NCBI GenBank assembly: GCA_037178625.1
Contig: CM074146.1
Span: 496,001-560,000, forward strand
DNA from: Skeletonema tropicum
Lineage: Eukaryota > Bacillariophyta > Thalassiosirophyceae > Thalassiosirales > Thalassiosiraceae
Direction: 5' to 3'
Length of the DNA stretch: 64,000 nucleotides
Each line of letters opens with the position of its first letter. The stretch's first letter is position 1. The translations under genes and the position numbers were made by a program. The notes beneath the pieces are model-generated. The model searched no databases and was not told the DNA's origin. It saw only the letters and a program-made list of their open reading frames with translations. Positions 32,881-45,621 of the stretch are shown here, in pieces.

Positions 32881-33369
32881 GGTTACGGGGTCGCTTGTTT
32901 TTAAGGGCTAGTACGCTCTAAAATAATATGAGGGAGCCCTTATGGGTACTTATCCTTTTTTGTAGTGGTACAGTATGCACATTTCACCTCACCACCATCA
33001 ACCATCACACCATGGCACAAAGTTAGCGCTCTCCACCCCATACGGCACGTGTGTACTACACCAAAATCACTGGGGTCGGTGAAATAACTACGACGGTAAT
33101 TCATTACCAATACCATTAGCAGCCATTATTCGCTGGAATTGTCTCACCGGAACCCTTCTATTTTTTAATTAATACACCCACTGCCGTCATTGCCTCCGAC
33201 GGTATATTATGCACAACTCGACACAACAGCATCCTCCCCTACACATCGTTTCGGCACTCTCACTATACAAAAAAAATGCCACGGGCGCTTCACCTATCAA
33301 TATACCATCGACCGACGCCGGAATTGTCTCACTGGCCACCGCATAATTTGAAAACATCACACGCTATAT
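32881..33369 (+). repeat. Left terminal inverted repeat, TTAA element copy 2 (outer part)
   Basis: Mirrors 38249-38737. The inner remainder (36561-36623) was separated by the nested element. Confidence 0.85.
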
Positions 33370-34399
33370 CCATGACGAGTTTTTTCTTCCGATATTCGGA
33401 AGCTTTTTTGAAATCTTCCGATTTTCGGAAGATTTTGGAAAAACGTTATATACACCCCAAAACTCGCCCAAAATAAGATCTATGAGGTCTTTTTAGCTAA
33501 ATACTACCATTTTTTGTCATACTGCATCGATCGAGGGGGTACAAAACGGCGTTTTAGTTTTGGCGCGCCGTCTCTTTCAGCCTCCATCACAAAGATCATC
33601 AAAACAACCATGTTCGGTGTGTAGTTTCACCATGTTACACATTTCCTCACAAGCCGAGTGAGGGCTCTATGGACAGCCCATGATCTATATATTCGACGGG
33701 TGCTGGCGCTATTTCACTTGGTATCAGTCTTTGTGGTCGTAATGCCGCTTCAAGTACGGACATCTTGCCTACTTCGTAAAAATCACCGATCTTTGATAGA
33801 GCAACGTATCATGTTCCTAGTGTTCCCATAGACCGATTGATGGCCCATTGGATAGCTTAAAGACTATATAATCGAGGATCGCTGCCGTATTTTGGGCACT
33901 AATCGACCGTCATAGTCTGCTGGTGCTATGTGGACCTGAAATTATTGATCTGGGAATGATATTATTATTCTTTAAGAAACAATACATGGCTTGGTTGGTA
34001 ATAGACGAGGAGAAGATACTATTGCAACTCAAACACACCAATACTGCGCATTACATCTACAAATATATCTTCAAAATGTGCACTTGCATGAGGTTTAGTC
34101 ATCATCCTCTTCATCATCACTGCAATACATGAAGTCACCCTCGCACTACGACGTCGTCTTCACTGCATAATCAGGACGTTCAAAATCTCTTTCGTATTGC
34201 TGTTCAGACTATTGATTGGCGAATTCTTTCATTAAAGTGTGCATGACTTGCATCTTACTGGCTTGTTCCGTAGCTACCGTCTCCAAATGCTCAGACTCAT
34301 CGACTTTGACACAAACTCAAGCAAATAATCTTCGTTGAACTGTCTTTAAGCTCTTCTGATGTCATCCTCAATCTTCATTTCCCTCTCCTGTTGCCTGTG

Positions 34400-36098
34400 C
34401 ACACGTCGTCATGAATGCATTGCGTGCTACCAGCCACTTGGGCGCTGCTTCTGTCATTGACGAGGACGTCTACGGTAGAAATTCTGATGTGTGTTACGAG
34501 GATGATCTTCAGGAGAGTACCTCTCCGATGATGAGGACGGTGTTGGTGACGAGCATCCTCCCGATGGAACAGCACCTTGACCACCAAAGTGGAATAAATT
34601 ACAATCGAGAATGCTTGGAAACAAACAAAAAAAGAATTGTTGTTCCTCCCCGGATGGTTTGGATCGCTTCATGGACATAGTATACGGCAAGGATAGTAGA
34701 TATTTAGAAGCAGTTCCACGAGACCGTCACAAACTGGGTAAACAATGGCTTACAGCCAAAGAGGACCTTGATTTCTATCCGTCTCTCTTCCATGCGCGTG
34801 GAGCAAACAATGCCTGTGCTTCGTTCGAGATTCTTTGGATTACATGATAGGCACGTTTTTGATGCGGGCAGAAAGTTCAAGATATACTGGAGTTGGGCTG
34901 GATAGTATTGAAGGAGCCACTCTCACAAATGACGATTTGAATGAAATCAATCAGTTCTTCCTATAGAAAGTTTCGATGGACGTAGTAGTGGTGCTGGAGA
35001 GAGACGTAGCCGTAGCACTCGCGCCAACAACACACCAAACCCCGTGGAGATGCCCTTTGCAACTTGCAAGACAAACAAAACTCCAAAACATCGAGGGAAG
35101 GCCAATACTCCAACGCATCAGCTGCGCTGTGAATTATGTTTAGGGTTCCCGTACGGACAGCTTGTTAAGTTTCTACAGGAGAAGAATACTGCAAGGGGTA
35201 ATGCTAGTGCAACTCCTCGGTTGAAGGAAATTAAGCGGACATGTGCAAACTGTGGTAGAGGGACGGACTACTTTTGTCACGGGGCGATCTGTAGTGTTAC
35301 CCTATCCAATATATTGCCAATTATTGCTTCTCAGCCGCCACGGGGGTAAACTACCCTGTAAAGGTGCTTAAAATGCTGCTCTCGGTGAGCTGAGTTCAAA
35401 TCCGTGTTGTATCTTATTTTTTATAAAAATAATTTGTTAGCCCCACTTCTAGCTTGCCTTAAGGGTTAACCCCCCCAAAGGTCCCCTTATCCAGTTTCCT
35501 TGGGTCTTTGGCTCCATATCACAAATTCATCGCACCATGATTCGAAACTACCTCAGATACACCCCGGGTTTGAACTCAGCTCACTGAGAGGATTTCAGAA
35601 CTGTGCTCACCTTTATCATAGCAACAATATTCGCTGAGAAGCAACCTGCTGGATAGGCTAACACTACAGATCGCCACGGTTGCAGCCGATACCTCTCCTT
35701 CTCGGCACCAAAGAAAGAAGACATCACGAAGCATCCAAAGTACTTCAGCACCAAGATTCCGGTGATGGATAGCAGGAAATGTTCTCATGAATGGCGATGG
35801 CTCATTTCAGTATGTGGAAAGGTTGACTAAATGGACCTGCTACAATGCTGCTCATCAAATTGGACAGAGAACTGCGCTTGGCAAGAGGAGATCTGAGTTG
35901 ATCAATATTGCGAGAGGAATCGCTCCAGGTGCAGACGGAGACGGAGAAGAAGATATGGAGGCAGATGAAGGAGGGATTGCAATTCAATCTGCTGCCGCTT
36001 CTGCTACCGGTGTTGCCGCGGCACCAGGTGCAGCACAACGTCCAGCTGTGCCGGTCACTGTCAGAAGACGTCCAAAGAGAACAGGGAAAGGCACGTGA
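34400..36098 (+). pseudogene. Decayed gene(s) of the nested element
   Basis: Plus-strand frames follow each other with shifts. 34611-34847 includes DRFMDIVYGKDSRYLEAVPR and HARGANNACASFEI. 34858-34963 in another frame reads GTFLMRAESSRYTGVGLDSI and DDLNEINQFFL. 34943-35349 holds a Cys cluster (LRCELC ... RTCANCGRGTDYFCH). 35711-36098 reads HPKYFSTKIPVMDS and, in a shifted frame, a basic tail. The C-terminal paired Cys pattern recalls the zinc-binding tail of some DDE transposases (piggyBac type), but this is a guess from pattern only. A gap at 35340-35600 is a small inverted-repeat insertion. No intact product is possible. Confidence 0.4.
35381..35592. repeat. Inverted repeat, about 25-45 bp arms (small insertion)
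   Basis: TCGGTGAGCTGAGTTCAAA (about 35384) is mirrored at about 35568-35590 (TTTGAACTCAGCTCACTGAG). Weaker similarity extends outward (AAAGGTG...). It probably is a small palindromic element inside the nested transposon. The centre contains GTTAACCCCCCC. Confidence 0.55.
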
Positions 36099-36721
36099 GA
36101 GATATTGCGTTTGTGTAGCATAGCAGTATTCATAGTAGGATTCATAAACAAAAAACTATTGCCACGGGCAACGGTAGCAAATAGTGTTACTTGTACGGCT
36201 ATTATTTGCAACTAATCGAACCTGATAACCTCCCAACGCCTCAAACTCATCGAATGGGGGCCATAGACGTGTGTTGGAAGCATTGTAGGTCCGCCTAACT
36301 CCAGATAATGTCCACACAGTAGGTACTCAAAATTCGCAATTTTACTAGCGGGCCACTAGCTGAAGCAAAAAAAAATGGAAAATGGCACTACACAGCGAGT
36401 ATATGACCAAAATGCACCAAACCAACGGCCAATCATGCATAGGCAAGGTGATCGGAGGGGATTAGGTGTGTTTCTGGAGCAATATAGCCGACTATTCTGA
36501 AACCTTCCGATATTCGGAAGATTTCGACTTTTGGGCGCGCTGAAATCTCGTCATGGATATTTATGTAATATTGAAAATAATCATATATATCATACCATAT
36601 GAGTGAGGATGGTGAGGAAAGGCCGATGCATGGAAGGCAATGGCTGAGTTGGCAGTCTGTTTCACTGCAAGGGCAATAAGGACAAGACACATCGCCAATT
36701 ATCGGAAATTCTTGGAAAGAA

Positions 36722-37093
36722 TTGACTTCGACTGAGATTGAAATCATGCTGAAACAGGCGAAGAGGTGTGAACAAGATCGCAAGAGACTGATTGGTGAAG
36801 ATGCAAAGAATCAACGTATGAGAACATCAATGACGAGAGCGACAGTAATGGGCAAAGAAGCTACAAAGAAGACAAGCTATCGCAGAGGACAAGTGCCATT
36901 TAGTGAGTCAGCAAAGAGTTCAGTAAAGAAAAAGTCAACTACAGTCAGGAAGTGTGGCATTTGTAGACAACCTGGTCATACAGCTTGGCAATGTACCTTG
37001 CCCAGAAGTACGAAGAAGTTAAAAATCCGATTGAGTGTGACTTGAATGTCCCCACACCAAAGAAACCACGAAAAGATAAAACCGATTGAATGG
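36722..37093 (+). pseudogene. Zinc-knuckle gene remnant of TTAA element copy 2
   Basis: From about 36860 the frame matches the C-terminal third of the copy 1 protein: KKTSYRRGQVPFSESAKSSV, zinc knuckle C-x2-C-x4-H-x4-C (CGICRQPGHTAWQC, nt about 36955-36996), then the PRSTKKLK tail. A lost base then ends it early at 37045. The upstream part (TEIEIMLKQAKRCEQDRKRL) has no counterpart in copy 1. It is either a different N-terminus or unrelated filler. Confidence 0.65.
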
Positions 37094-37108
37094 TAATTCC
37101 TAGAATTT

Positions 37109-38210
37109 TTAATTGGGACATGAATAGCAATATCCCGTGTACTTCCCATCTTCTTCTGGGAATTTTCTTACAGCATTCACAAGGCAATCAGGAAGCATCA
37201 TTCGCTTGCCCTTCCCGCAAATTGAATAGATCTTTGTTGCATACCACCAATATATCATGCACCTTCTCTGGCTGTTTGTTATTATCCGTAACAATCCTCT
37301 CGAATAGTATTCAAGTTCAAAATATCAACTGGCTGCGATTTACAGATGCAGACAGCCATTTGAATGCCATTGATGGAACATAGGCGGTTTGGAAACTCAC
37401 AATTTGCATTGGAGACATCTTTCTGCAGGTTGCCACTTGCAGTATCATTATCATTCGCGGATGGAGTATTATCCTTAGCCTTAGACTCATCGGATGAGTT
37501 TGACAGGTCGCACGATAGTTGCTCTTGCTTCACATTCGCGCTGGACCTATAGCGTAGCCAATCTTTCGAAACTCGACAATGAATAAAGCTGACATTGGTT
37601 TGCTGTTGCCAATTCGGTGTGTCAGCTCAGTGAACACTGGTAACTTGATTATGTCTCCTCTTTCCAGCTTAGCTTGCTTCGTGTGTGAGGTGAGTAACAA
37701 CTAACAACACGTCCGACAATAATGTTGCCGTCGCCGTCGCACAACGTGAGATGAGTAAATTGTACTTGAGTGACAGTAGATGATCCACCTTTCCCTCCTT
37801 TCATTTCAACAGTTCCTCGATACTTGGTCTCACTTTCTTCAACCTGTAACATCGGTTCTTCGGTGATGGATGATGTATCCTCCCTCCGTGCAACCTTTGC
37901 AATGTATCCCATCGTATGCGCAATTCCATTCCCCTCAATCGCCGGTTGGCTCTCATAATCAGGGTATCTATCCCGCATAACAAGGGGAAGTCTTCCTTGT
38001 GCATCTGCACATGGGAACAAAATTCACGAATATGTTGGAATTTTCCTCCAGCCATTCCTCTTTGTTGGCCTTGATATGATTGAGCAAGTTTTTATTGTTC
38101 TGAATATATGTTTACATATCCTCGGCATTCAATCTATCCGCTTTCCTCTCTTGAAATGAATCCCCTCCCTTACTCCTCTATGGCTGCCTTTCCTCACCAT
38201 CCTCACTCAT
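37109..38210 (-). pseudogene. OB-like / P2X7-ballast-like gene remnant of TTAA element copy 2
   Basis: Starts at ATG 38210-38208 (in the extended inverted repeat). Pieces in different frames match the copy 1 protein throughout: VTQVQFTHLTLCDGDGNII, an intact-looking middle at 37649-38020, the Asn/Ser linker, and the C-terminal YWWYAT ... LPDCLVNAV ... GKYTGY block at 37109-37294. Several indels (about 37290, 37540, 37680, 38040) break it. Conservation of the C-terminal block between two diverged element copies argues that it matters to the element. Confidence 0.75.
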
Positions 38211-38737
38211 ATGGTATGATATATATGATTATTTTCAATATTACATAAATATAGCGTGTGATGTTTTCAAATTATGCGGTGGCCAGTGAGACAATTCCGG
38301 CGTCGGTCGATGGTATATTGATAGGTGAAGCGCCCGTGGCATTTTTTTTGTATAGTGAGAGTGCCGAAACGGTGTGTAGGGGAGGATGCTGTTGTGTCGA
38401 GTTGTGCATAATATACCGTCGGAGGCAATGACGGCAGTGGGTGTATTAATTAAAAAATAGAAGGGTTCCGGTGAGACAATTCCAGCGAATAATGGCTGCT
38501 AATGGTATTGGTAATGAATTACCGTCGTAGTTATTTCACCGACCCCAGTGATTTTGGTGTAGTACACACGTGCCGTATGGGGTGGAGAGCGCTAACTTTG
38601 TGCCATGGTGTGATGGTTGATGGTGGTGAGGTGAAATGTGCATACTGTACCACTACAAAAAAGGATAAGTACCCATAAGGGCTCCCTCATATTATTTTAG
38701 AGCGTACTAGCCCTTAAAAACAAGCGACCCCGTAACC
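38185..38737 (-). repeat. Right terminal inverted repeat, TTAA element copy 2
   Basis: Complement of 32881-33369 plus 36561-36623. It overlaps the first codons of the OB-like gene, unlike copy 1 where the repeat ends before the gene. Confidence 0.85.
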
Positions 38738-38741
38738 TTAA

Positions 38742-39719
38742 CCAAAACCGGCAAAGAATTAGTCGCAAGTATGTAAAGAAGTAAGAAGTAGCAGCGCAGA
38801 GAAAGACAGCACGTGTATGTAAATGTAACAAATGCTATGATACATGATACAACAACATGTCTTCCGCATACGACACAGCCATTGCCTTCATGAGACAATT
38901 CCATTCACCACAAGTGACAATAAGACCATCCATCGAAGCACCTCATTTGGTGGTTAATCTACAAATACTTATGGACCAGTGTCCCGTTCTATCTCTTATC
39001 AAAGTCCAAAGTAGTGATAGTGACGGTGCTTCTGGTTCTGGATATGGATAAGAACAAATCTCTTACTCTTGTAATGTCAAATGTCACAAGGATGCTCAAT
39101 TGCTCGATGGAAAGGCTCACATTCCCATTGGTTGGCTGAAGCTCTATCGAACTAAATTCCAAAGCAGCAGTGAGCTTGAAAACAAGCGTTACCACGACCG
39201 ACTTGAACTTGAAGTGGCCACTCCAAGTTCAGGACTTCTCCGTTTCTTGAGCAAAAGTTAAAGTTTGGCTCGGGCGGGCTTGGCTTAGATGGGGCGGAGT
39301 ACAAAAGAGGTACTCATACTTACTTAGCAAAGGGGACTAACTCTCCTCAAACACTACCTACTTATCCCGGTTTGCCTTTAGAGATAAGTATTGATGCGTG
39401 ACCACCACTTGAAGTAGCCACTCCAAGCTGTTCAGGCCTTCTCCGTTTCTTGTGCGAACATACATTTTTCACGAAAAGTTCAAGTTTGGCTCGGGCGGCG
39501 TTTGGGGCGGAGTTTGCATGCAGCGCGGCATAATGCATGCATTTTTGATATCCGATATCCGAATAAGATAAGTACTGTTGATGATGTTGTTGCGTGCGTG
39601 CGGTTAGTGTCAGTCATTAAGTTATTTCTAGAAGTTCAGCGGACGATAACGATATTTCATCAGAGTAATATCCTGATATTAGCCATCAGCCATTCCACAG
39701 CACAGTTTCTCTTCAAACC
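38742..39719. other. Region between TTAA copy 2 and LRR gene B, with duplicated pieces
   Basis: 38776-38960 matches 58277-58440, including a start MSS(A/E)YDTAIAFMRQFH of a possible small protein (38857-39051 here, 64 codons); no family is recognised. A diverged tandem duplication is seen: ACTTGAAGTGGCCACTCCAAG...GTTTGGCTCGGGCGG at 39200-39270 and again at 39405-39500. No other gene is seen before the ATG at 39720. Confidence 0.5.
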
Positions 39720-42700
39720 ATGATGTCTTTCCTTAACTTGATGCGGAAAAATCCCAACGAGAAATCTCCCCCACGGGGAGGTCACCAACCTCAACCGGGT
39801 GGACAGCTCGGCCATCCTACGCCTACGCCAAGGGCCTCAGTTCTGAACGACTCAAAGTTGGATGATGATGCAGCCTTGCTGGAGATCATCGGCAAGGGAA
39901 CGACTACGTCGGGGGGAATGAATCGTTGTGTCGTCCAGCATGGTCGATTGATTGATTGTGGCCGTTTTCAGCAGAGAGGAGGTGGTGATTTGAGCATGCA
40001 GGGATGCACAGGATTGGGATTGGGTGGAGGAAGTTTGAAGGATCTAGATGAAGGTGTGGGAGGAAATTCGGGTGGAGGTGGAGGTAGTTGGACCGATTTT
40101 GGGGGTGAAGGAATTTCGGCTCGGCTGGACTCATTTCAACGTCCCATGGCAACAGCTGAAGAAGACGGAATGGGGGTGGGGAATTTGTTTGAGAGGAGAG
40201 GGTATGCAGATGCAGGAGGAATGAACCCTATCGGAAGAGGCTTGAGCTTGAGAGCACCTGATCTTGTTGGAAGAGCAGCGTCTGATGGACCGGGTATTGG
40301 AGGTGGAGGAGGCAGTTGTTTAGATGAAGCACCAGCAGCGCAAGGAGCAATGGGAGGAATGGTTGAGAGGCAGCATGTAGCTCTTCTTCGTGATCCTGAA
40401 GTAATTGAAGAGATTGCGAAAGAAGTCATGGCGCTCAGAACTAATCAGTTGGCCGATTTGAAAGAGCTGCTCTCTCGCTTACTAAATGGGAGAGAGGAGT
40501 GGCGTGCAGTTGAATCATCTGATGATGTTGCATACGAACAGCAGTTGAAAGATGCAGCAGCCGCCGTCAGAAAGGCAAAGAAGAAGGAAGAATCGGCAGC
40601 TACGACTACGAAGAACAAGACAAAGAATCGTTGCAAGCAGGATGAAAACGCCGCCACCGCAAAGCAAAAGCAAAAGAAGACCTATCTTACGAGCGGTGGA
40701 TTTACTTCGCTGATCATGGTCGCATTTGGCTCCATCACAATGTTGATCTTCTCACTCTCATTAATTCATCAAAGTGGTGGATCGAGGGAGGGTGAAGCTC
40801 CTCCAGCCATGCCGCCGTCTGCAGCAAGATACCTTCGTCAAGCGAATGATCTATCGAATGATGATGATGCAGCATCAGCATTGCCCGAAATTATTATGAG
40901 TCCATTGCCAGCAGCCTCAATTATTGTGCCGCCTCCCGACGTCTCATCGGTTTCTGCTAATAGGAATCGTCGTATGAAATTCGACAATTTAAGGTCAGAG
41001 ACATGTTTTGACACGCCCAACTGGAAGGATAAATATGGTGATGGGTGTGATTGGTATGAAGAAAATAGAGAGCCAGGATCTGAATGTCCTGATACTGACC
41101 AATATGCAGGAGATATGGGACCAGCGACTGAGCAGTGCTGTTTCTGTGGAGGTGGACACGTTTCTCTTCCTCCCTCCAACTCTCCAACAATCTCAAACTC
41201 CCCAACAAAGTCAGCTTCTCCTTCAGTGACATGTTTGGACACGCCCAAATGGAAGGATAGATTTAATTTTGGGTGTGATGAGTATGAAAATCCAGAATCA
41301 GAATATGTAAAATGTGATTACGCTGACCACTTAGCAGGAGAGATGGGACCAGCAACGACACAGTGCTGTTTCTGTGGAGGGGGAAGTGTTACTCTTCCTC
41401 CCACCAACTCCCCAACAATCTCAAACTCCCCAACAAAGTCAGCTACTCCTTCAACCTCTCCGACAAGTTCTCCATCAAGCTCTCCATCAATTTCATCTAA
41501 TCCTACAGAGTTCTGTTTGGATACGCCCAACTGGAAAGATAAATATGGTGAAGGGTGTGATAAATACAAAAACTCTTGTTTCTACGCTGACAGGGATGCA
41601 GGAGATATGGGACCAGCAACAACACACTGCTGTGATTGCCAGGGGGGGATCGGCTCTGTAAGTCAGAAAATTCTCTTGTCTGAAGTTGTTTTGTATTGAA
41701 TGCATTGTTTGACTAATTCTAATTCAATTATTTTCCATTTACAATCAACTTCAGTGTGATGATTTCAGGTCAAAATGTCAAGACTACCTTGACGTCTTGG
41801 GGATCAAGGATGGTGTCATGTCAGCATTGTGTGAAGAAGCAGAGTCTTGTTCCTGTGGAGACCATTATCATGATGTCAAATTTGCCACTACTGATGAGTC
41901 CGTAAACTACTTTGACACTTGGGTCGGTAAGGCCGATCACACTGTTGGGTTGTATAATGAGTGCAAATGCGACTTTTGGTCACGTCTTTGCGAAGATTCA
42001 GGAGTGGGAGAAGCTTGTGATTATGCAGCTGAGTATTGCTGTGGAGAATACATGAATTATCATACACGGAAATTCATCTACATGAACAGTCCGACATGTT
42101 ACTGTGATGTCTTCGCCCATGCCCAGCGTGAATTTAAGTATACGTTGAAGCCAAAGGCAATGAATATCAGCGAAGAGTTTGACAATCCTTGTGATGAATT
42201 GGAAGAGCAATGGATAAAGTGGAGTGACAGGACCGAAAATGAGGGTGAGGGCTGGGAGAGGACAAGCCTGGAGGCCATATACAATGTTACAAAGGGATGG
42301 AACTGGACAAATAATGATGGTTGGATGAACAAGACACTCGATCATTGCCAGTGGTATGGAATATCTTGCAGCGATGACGGACGTATCACTCGTATTGACT
42401 TGAGGGACAACAACCTTGCAGGCCAGTTTCCTGTATTCACACGCAATTTTGCCTTAGATGATGGCGACGTCCCTGAAAGCTATTGGAGATTCACCAAGTA
42501 CGGTTTGGCCAATCTATACAAACTCAAGACTGTTGACCTGGCCAGTAACAAGCTCACCGGTACGATTGACTATCGTCCACTCTACAATCTTGCATCACTT
42601 GAGCACTTCGATGTCTCGGGAAATCAGCTCAGTGGAGGGATGGATGCACTTGTCAGTCCGTCGATAGTGCACTCCGACTTCAGCAACAACAACTTCACTT

Positions 42701-45621
42701 CTATGCGCCGCTTCGACAAGTACAAGGGATCCTACCAGACACTGCGTTTTTGTGACGTGAACAACAATGCCATCCAGATAAATGTGACTGACCGTCTAGA
42801 AAATATTCCACCCAACATTGAGCAATTCTTTGCGCAAAACAATCAAATCTACGGCAATTTTCCAGACTCAATAAATGACCTCCCACATTTAAGACAATTC
42901 GACATGTCATCCAACACTATTTCTGGAAGTCTCTCAGAGTCGTTGAATAATCTTCCACAGTTGCGTTACTTCAACATGTCATCCAACTCTCTCACCGGAG
43001 GTCTTCCAGAATCACTGAACAATCTTCCACAGCTACGGCAATTCGACATATCATCCAACACTTTCTCCGGGCAGCTTTCTGATTTTGCAGGATCCTTTTT
43101 AAGTCTCCAGGAGATTGATGTGTCCAATCAAGCGATCGGCTTCACGGGATCAATTCCAGAAGATCTAGCAAGATTGCAATCTCTCAAGGTATTGAAGCTA
43201 GCTGGTAACAAGCTCACAGGCACTATTTCACCCTCCATTGGAAATATAGCAGTACTGGAAATGTTCAATGTGACGAATAATCTTCTCAGCAGTACAATTC
43301 CTCCCCAACTTGGACTGCTCGATGGTAAGTATAGTGTTTTGTCATATCTTGCAGCTTTACAATGAATCATTCTAACGAAAACTTGTGTTGCGGTTTATAC
43401 CCAGGCGTCTTGAAACGCCTTGATCTATCAAACAATGCATTGTCTGGAGTTATTCCTGCTGAGATTGGTCAGCTTCAGGGTGCTTTAATCCTCTTGGAAG
43501 GTAACCTCTTCTCCAACTCATCCGAAGCTGCCCCACTCAGTCTTTGTTCTTTGAGCAGTGTAGAAGTTTTTGATCTAGCAAATGATACCAATTTGTGTCC
43601 AATGGAACGAAATGTCTTGAATGATGTTTATGAATCGGCCAAGGGTGTAGAGTGGACAGATAGAACCAAATGGGTCGATGAATATGAGAGCTGCTGTAAC
43701 TGGAAAGGAGTTACGTGTGAGAACGATCATGTGACAATGCTGAACCTTAGAAACAATGGCTTGTCGGGGAAATTGAGCGAGAGCATTGGAAATCTAACTG
43801 CACTAGAAGTGTTGGACTTGAGTGACAATGACATTAAGGTATGATATTGATATTGATGTGTGACGAATGCTTTACTTATTGACTACATCAACAGTGCCAA
43901 CTCTAACCAAACATAATTGCTCTTCTTGTTCTTGCGCTCAACTACAGGGGTCGATTCCAACACAGATTGGTCTCCTTTCCAACCTCACTTATCTGCGTCT
44001 CAGTTACAATGCCTTCACCGGAACAGCCCCTAATGGCTTGGGAAATTTGACTAAGCTCAAATTGCTTCAACTTCAGAGCAACAGGATTACTAAAATGCCT
44101 GATATACCACCATTAGACGAGAGTGAATACAGAAATTCCACATTCGTCACAGACTGCGGCGTGCCATCTGCCTTTACAGATCCAATGGAGTGCGAACATT
44201 GCACAATGTGTTGTAAGTATTAATGTGACAACTCACATCAGCATCATCTGCTCTTCATTTTTCACTTTCACAATGCTCACCAACGTTCATCAACATTGAC
44301 GTGATGTGCCAGGCAACGCAAATGAGGACTGCTATCCACAAGAAGACACCCAAGTTGAAGAATGGGGATTCAATACCTATGGCACATTTGCTGCTCTTCT
44401 CATTCCTTGCTTCATTGTATTTTGTTGTATGGGTGTCGTGTCTTTATGCCTCTTCCGCGAGTACAAGAATAAGAATCGCGAAAACACCCTAACAATGTCA
44501 CAGTCTCAGGATCAGGCACAGGCACCTCAGACACAGGAAAACACTAGCGCCGATGAAAACGACAAGTCTGCTCTCAAGAGAATTGGCAAAGATTCGGTAT
44601 ATTCTTACATTGTAATAGAAAAAGCTTTTGGTGGCTGGCTTGTAGCGTTTGCTACACTTGCCATTCAGGTTATAATTCTCATTTTCTTCGTCAATGCGTC
44701 GGAGGCCGACTTGCAAGATGACAAAATCGACATTCAATTCACGTGGAAGTGCCCTCGCGACTCAGCTGTGTGCAGGAACACAGCCGATTTGAATAATATT
44801 GGCTGGTTTATTTTCTGCATGTTAATGATTGCTCATCTCGCAAAAGATTTAGTCAACGGATTCAAGTTGATGTACTATTCATCCAGAGTTGAGAACTCCT
44901 GCTGGAGCTGGACAAGGTTTCGATATATCATTGGTGGGATAGGCTTGTGTTCGATTACTCTTTTTGCCATATATGTAAGTTGTTGTCGCAATGACGTCTG
45001 TCATATCATCCTTGCTGCTCTTGATGCTTTGCTCAATTTCACTTTGTCACGCTTTACTTTCGCCTCATTCAGGTTAGTACCGTTTACAACAAGGCAATCG
45101 CTACAAGCAATACTGAAATTATTCTTAATTCAGTAGTCGTATTGTTCATAATGGATTTGGACGAATATATCTTTGCTTTACTGGAAGCATGTAATGAGAA
45201 GTGGACAGAGCATGCATCTGACTCGGAAGATACCAGTTCAAGTACAGATGAAGAGGCAAGGAATGAAAGCTCAATTACCAAAATGAAGGAGGAAGTCGAG
45301 ATTCAAAAGACGCAAATTGAGTCTCAACAAGAGGAGATAGCGTCTCAAAAGGAAGAGATTGGTATTCTACGCTCACAGCAGGAGGAGCTCATGCTTCAGA
45401 GGGATCAGGTGGCAAGACAAAACGACGAGATTGCAATTCTACGCGGGATAGTGCAACAAATGCAAGATTCTCTTGAACAGTTTATCCCTCAAAGTCAGGT
45501 CAATGAAAGCGCGACTTTGCAAACAACTGTATTGAAAGATGATGATTCGGAGAGGGATGCAGCAAGGGACGGTTCATTGAATGAAGTGGAAGACTTGAAT
45601 ACATCTACAGACTGCGTTTGA
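39720..45621 (+). CDS. LRR transmembrane receptor-like protein, copy B (complete)
   Basis: Six exons: 39720-41657, 41755-43324, 43405-43838, 43948-44212, 44313-44974 and 45073-45621. All introns are GT-AG (97, 80, 109, 100, 98 bp), giving 1805 aa. The first about 320 residues are Gly-rich with a coiled coil and a Lys-rich stretch, followed by a membrane segment at about 329-349 (signal anchor). Three repeats of about 50 residues then follow (C-x-DTP-x-WKD...GC...AGDMGPAT-x-x-CC-x-CxGG) at about 428-479, 503-555 and 598-644, separated by Ser/Pro/Thr spacers. Next come a Cys-rich domain, an LRRNT-like segment (WNWTNNDGWMN...CQWYGISC), about 15 LRRs, and a C-terminal part with four or so hydrophobic segments and a coiled coil. 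Architecture suggests a cell-surface binding protein. Tandem ATGs at 39720 and 39723; the first is taken. Confidence 0.85.

Larger units (their letters stand above)
33370..36556. mobile_element. Nested 3.2-kb element with CCATGACGAG ends and ATAT duplication
   Basis: Comparing the two inverted repeats of TTAA copy 2 shows that 33370-36556 is extra. It begins CCATGACGAG and ends CTCGTCATGG, with ATAT on both sides (33366-33369 and 36557-36560) where the intact repeat has a single ATAT. Each end also has the hairpin CTTCCGATATTCGGAAG (33388 and 36503). The interior has several conserved-looking but broken frames (34387-36098). Short inverted ends plus ATAT (or a TA core) suggest a cut-and-paste element; the superfamily is not settled. 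Confidence 0.75.
32881..38737. mobile_element. TTAA element copy 2, with extended inverted repeats and a nested insertion
   Basis: It ends at the same bases as copy 1 next to TTAA (32877-32880 and 38738-38741). The right inverted repeat is 38185-38737 (553 bp). The left one is split by a nested 3187-bp element into 32881-33369 and 36557-36623. Removing the insert leaves about 2.67 kb. Here the inverted repeat extends into the first codons of the OB-like gene, so that gene start also exists inverted at 36599. Both element genes are broken. The two repeats of this copy differ from each other by roughly one base noticed, but from copy 1 by many, so each element's ends are alike while the two elements are older relatives. 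Confidence 0.85.
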
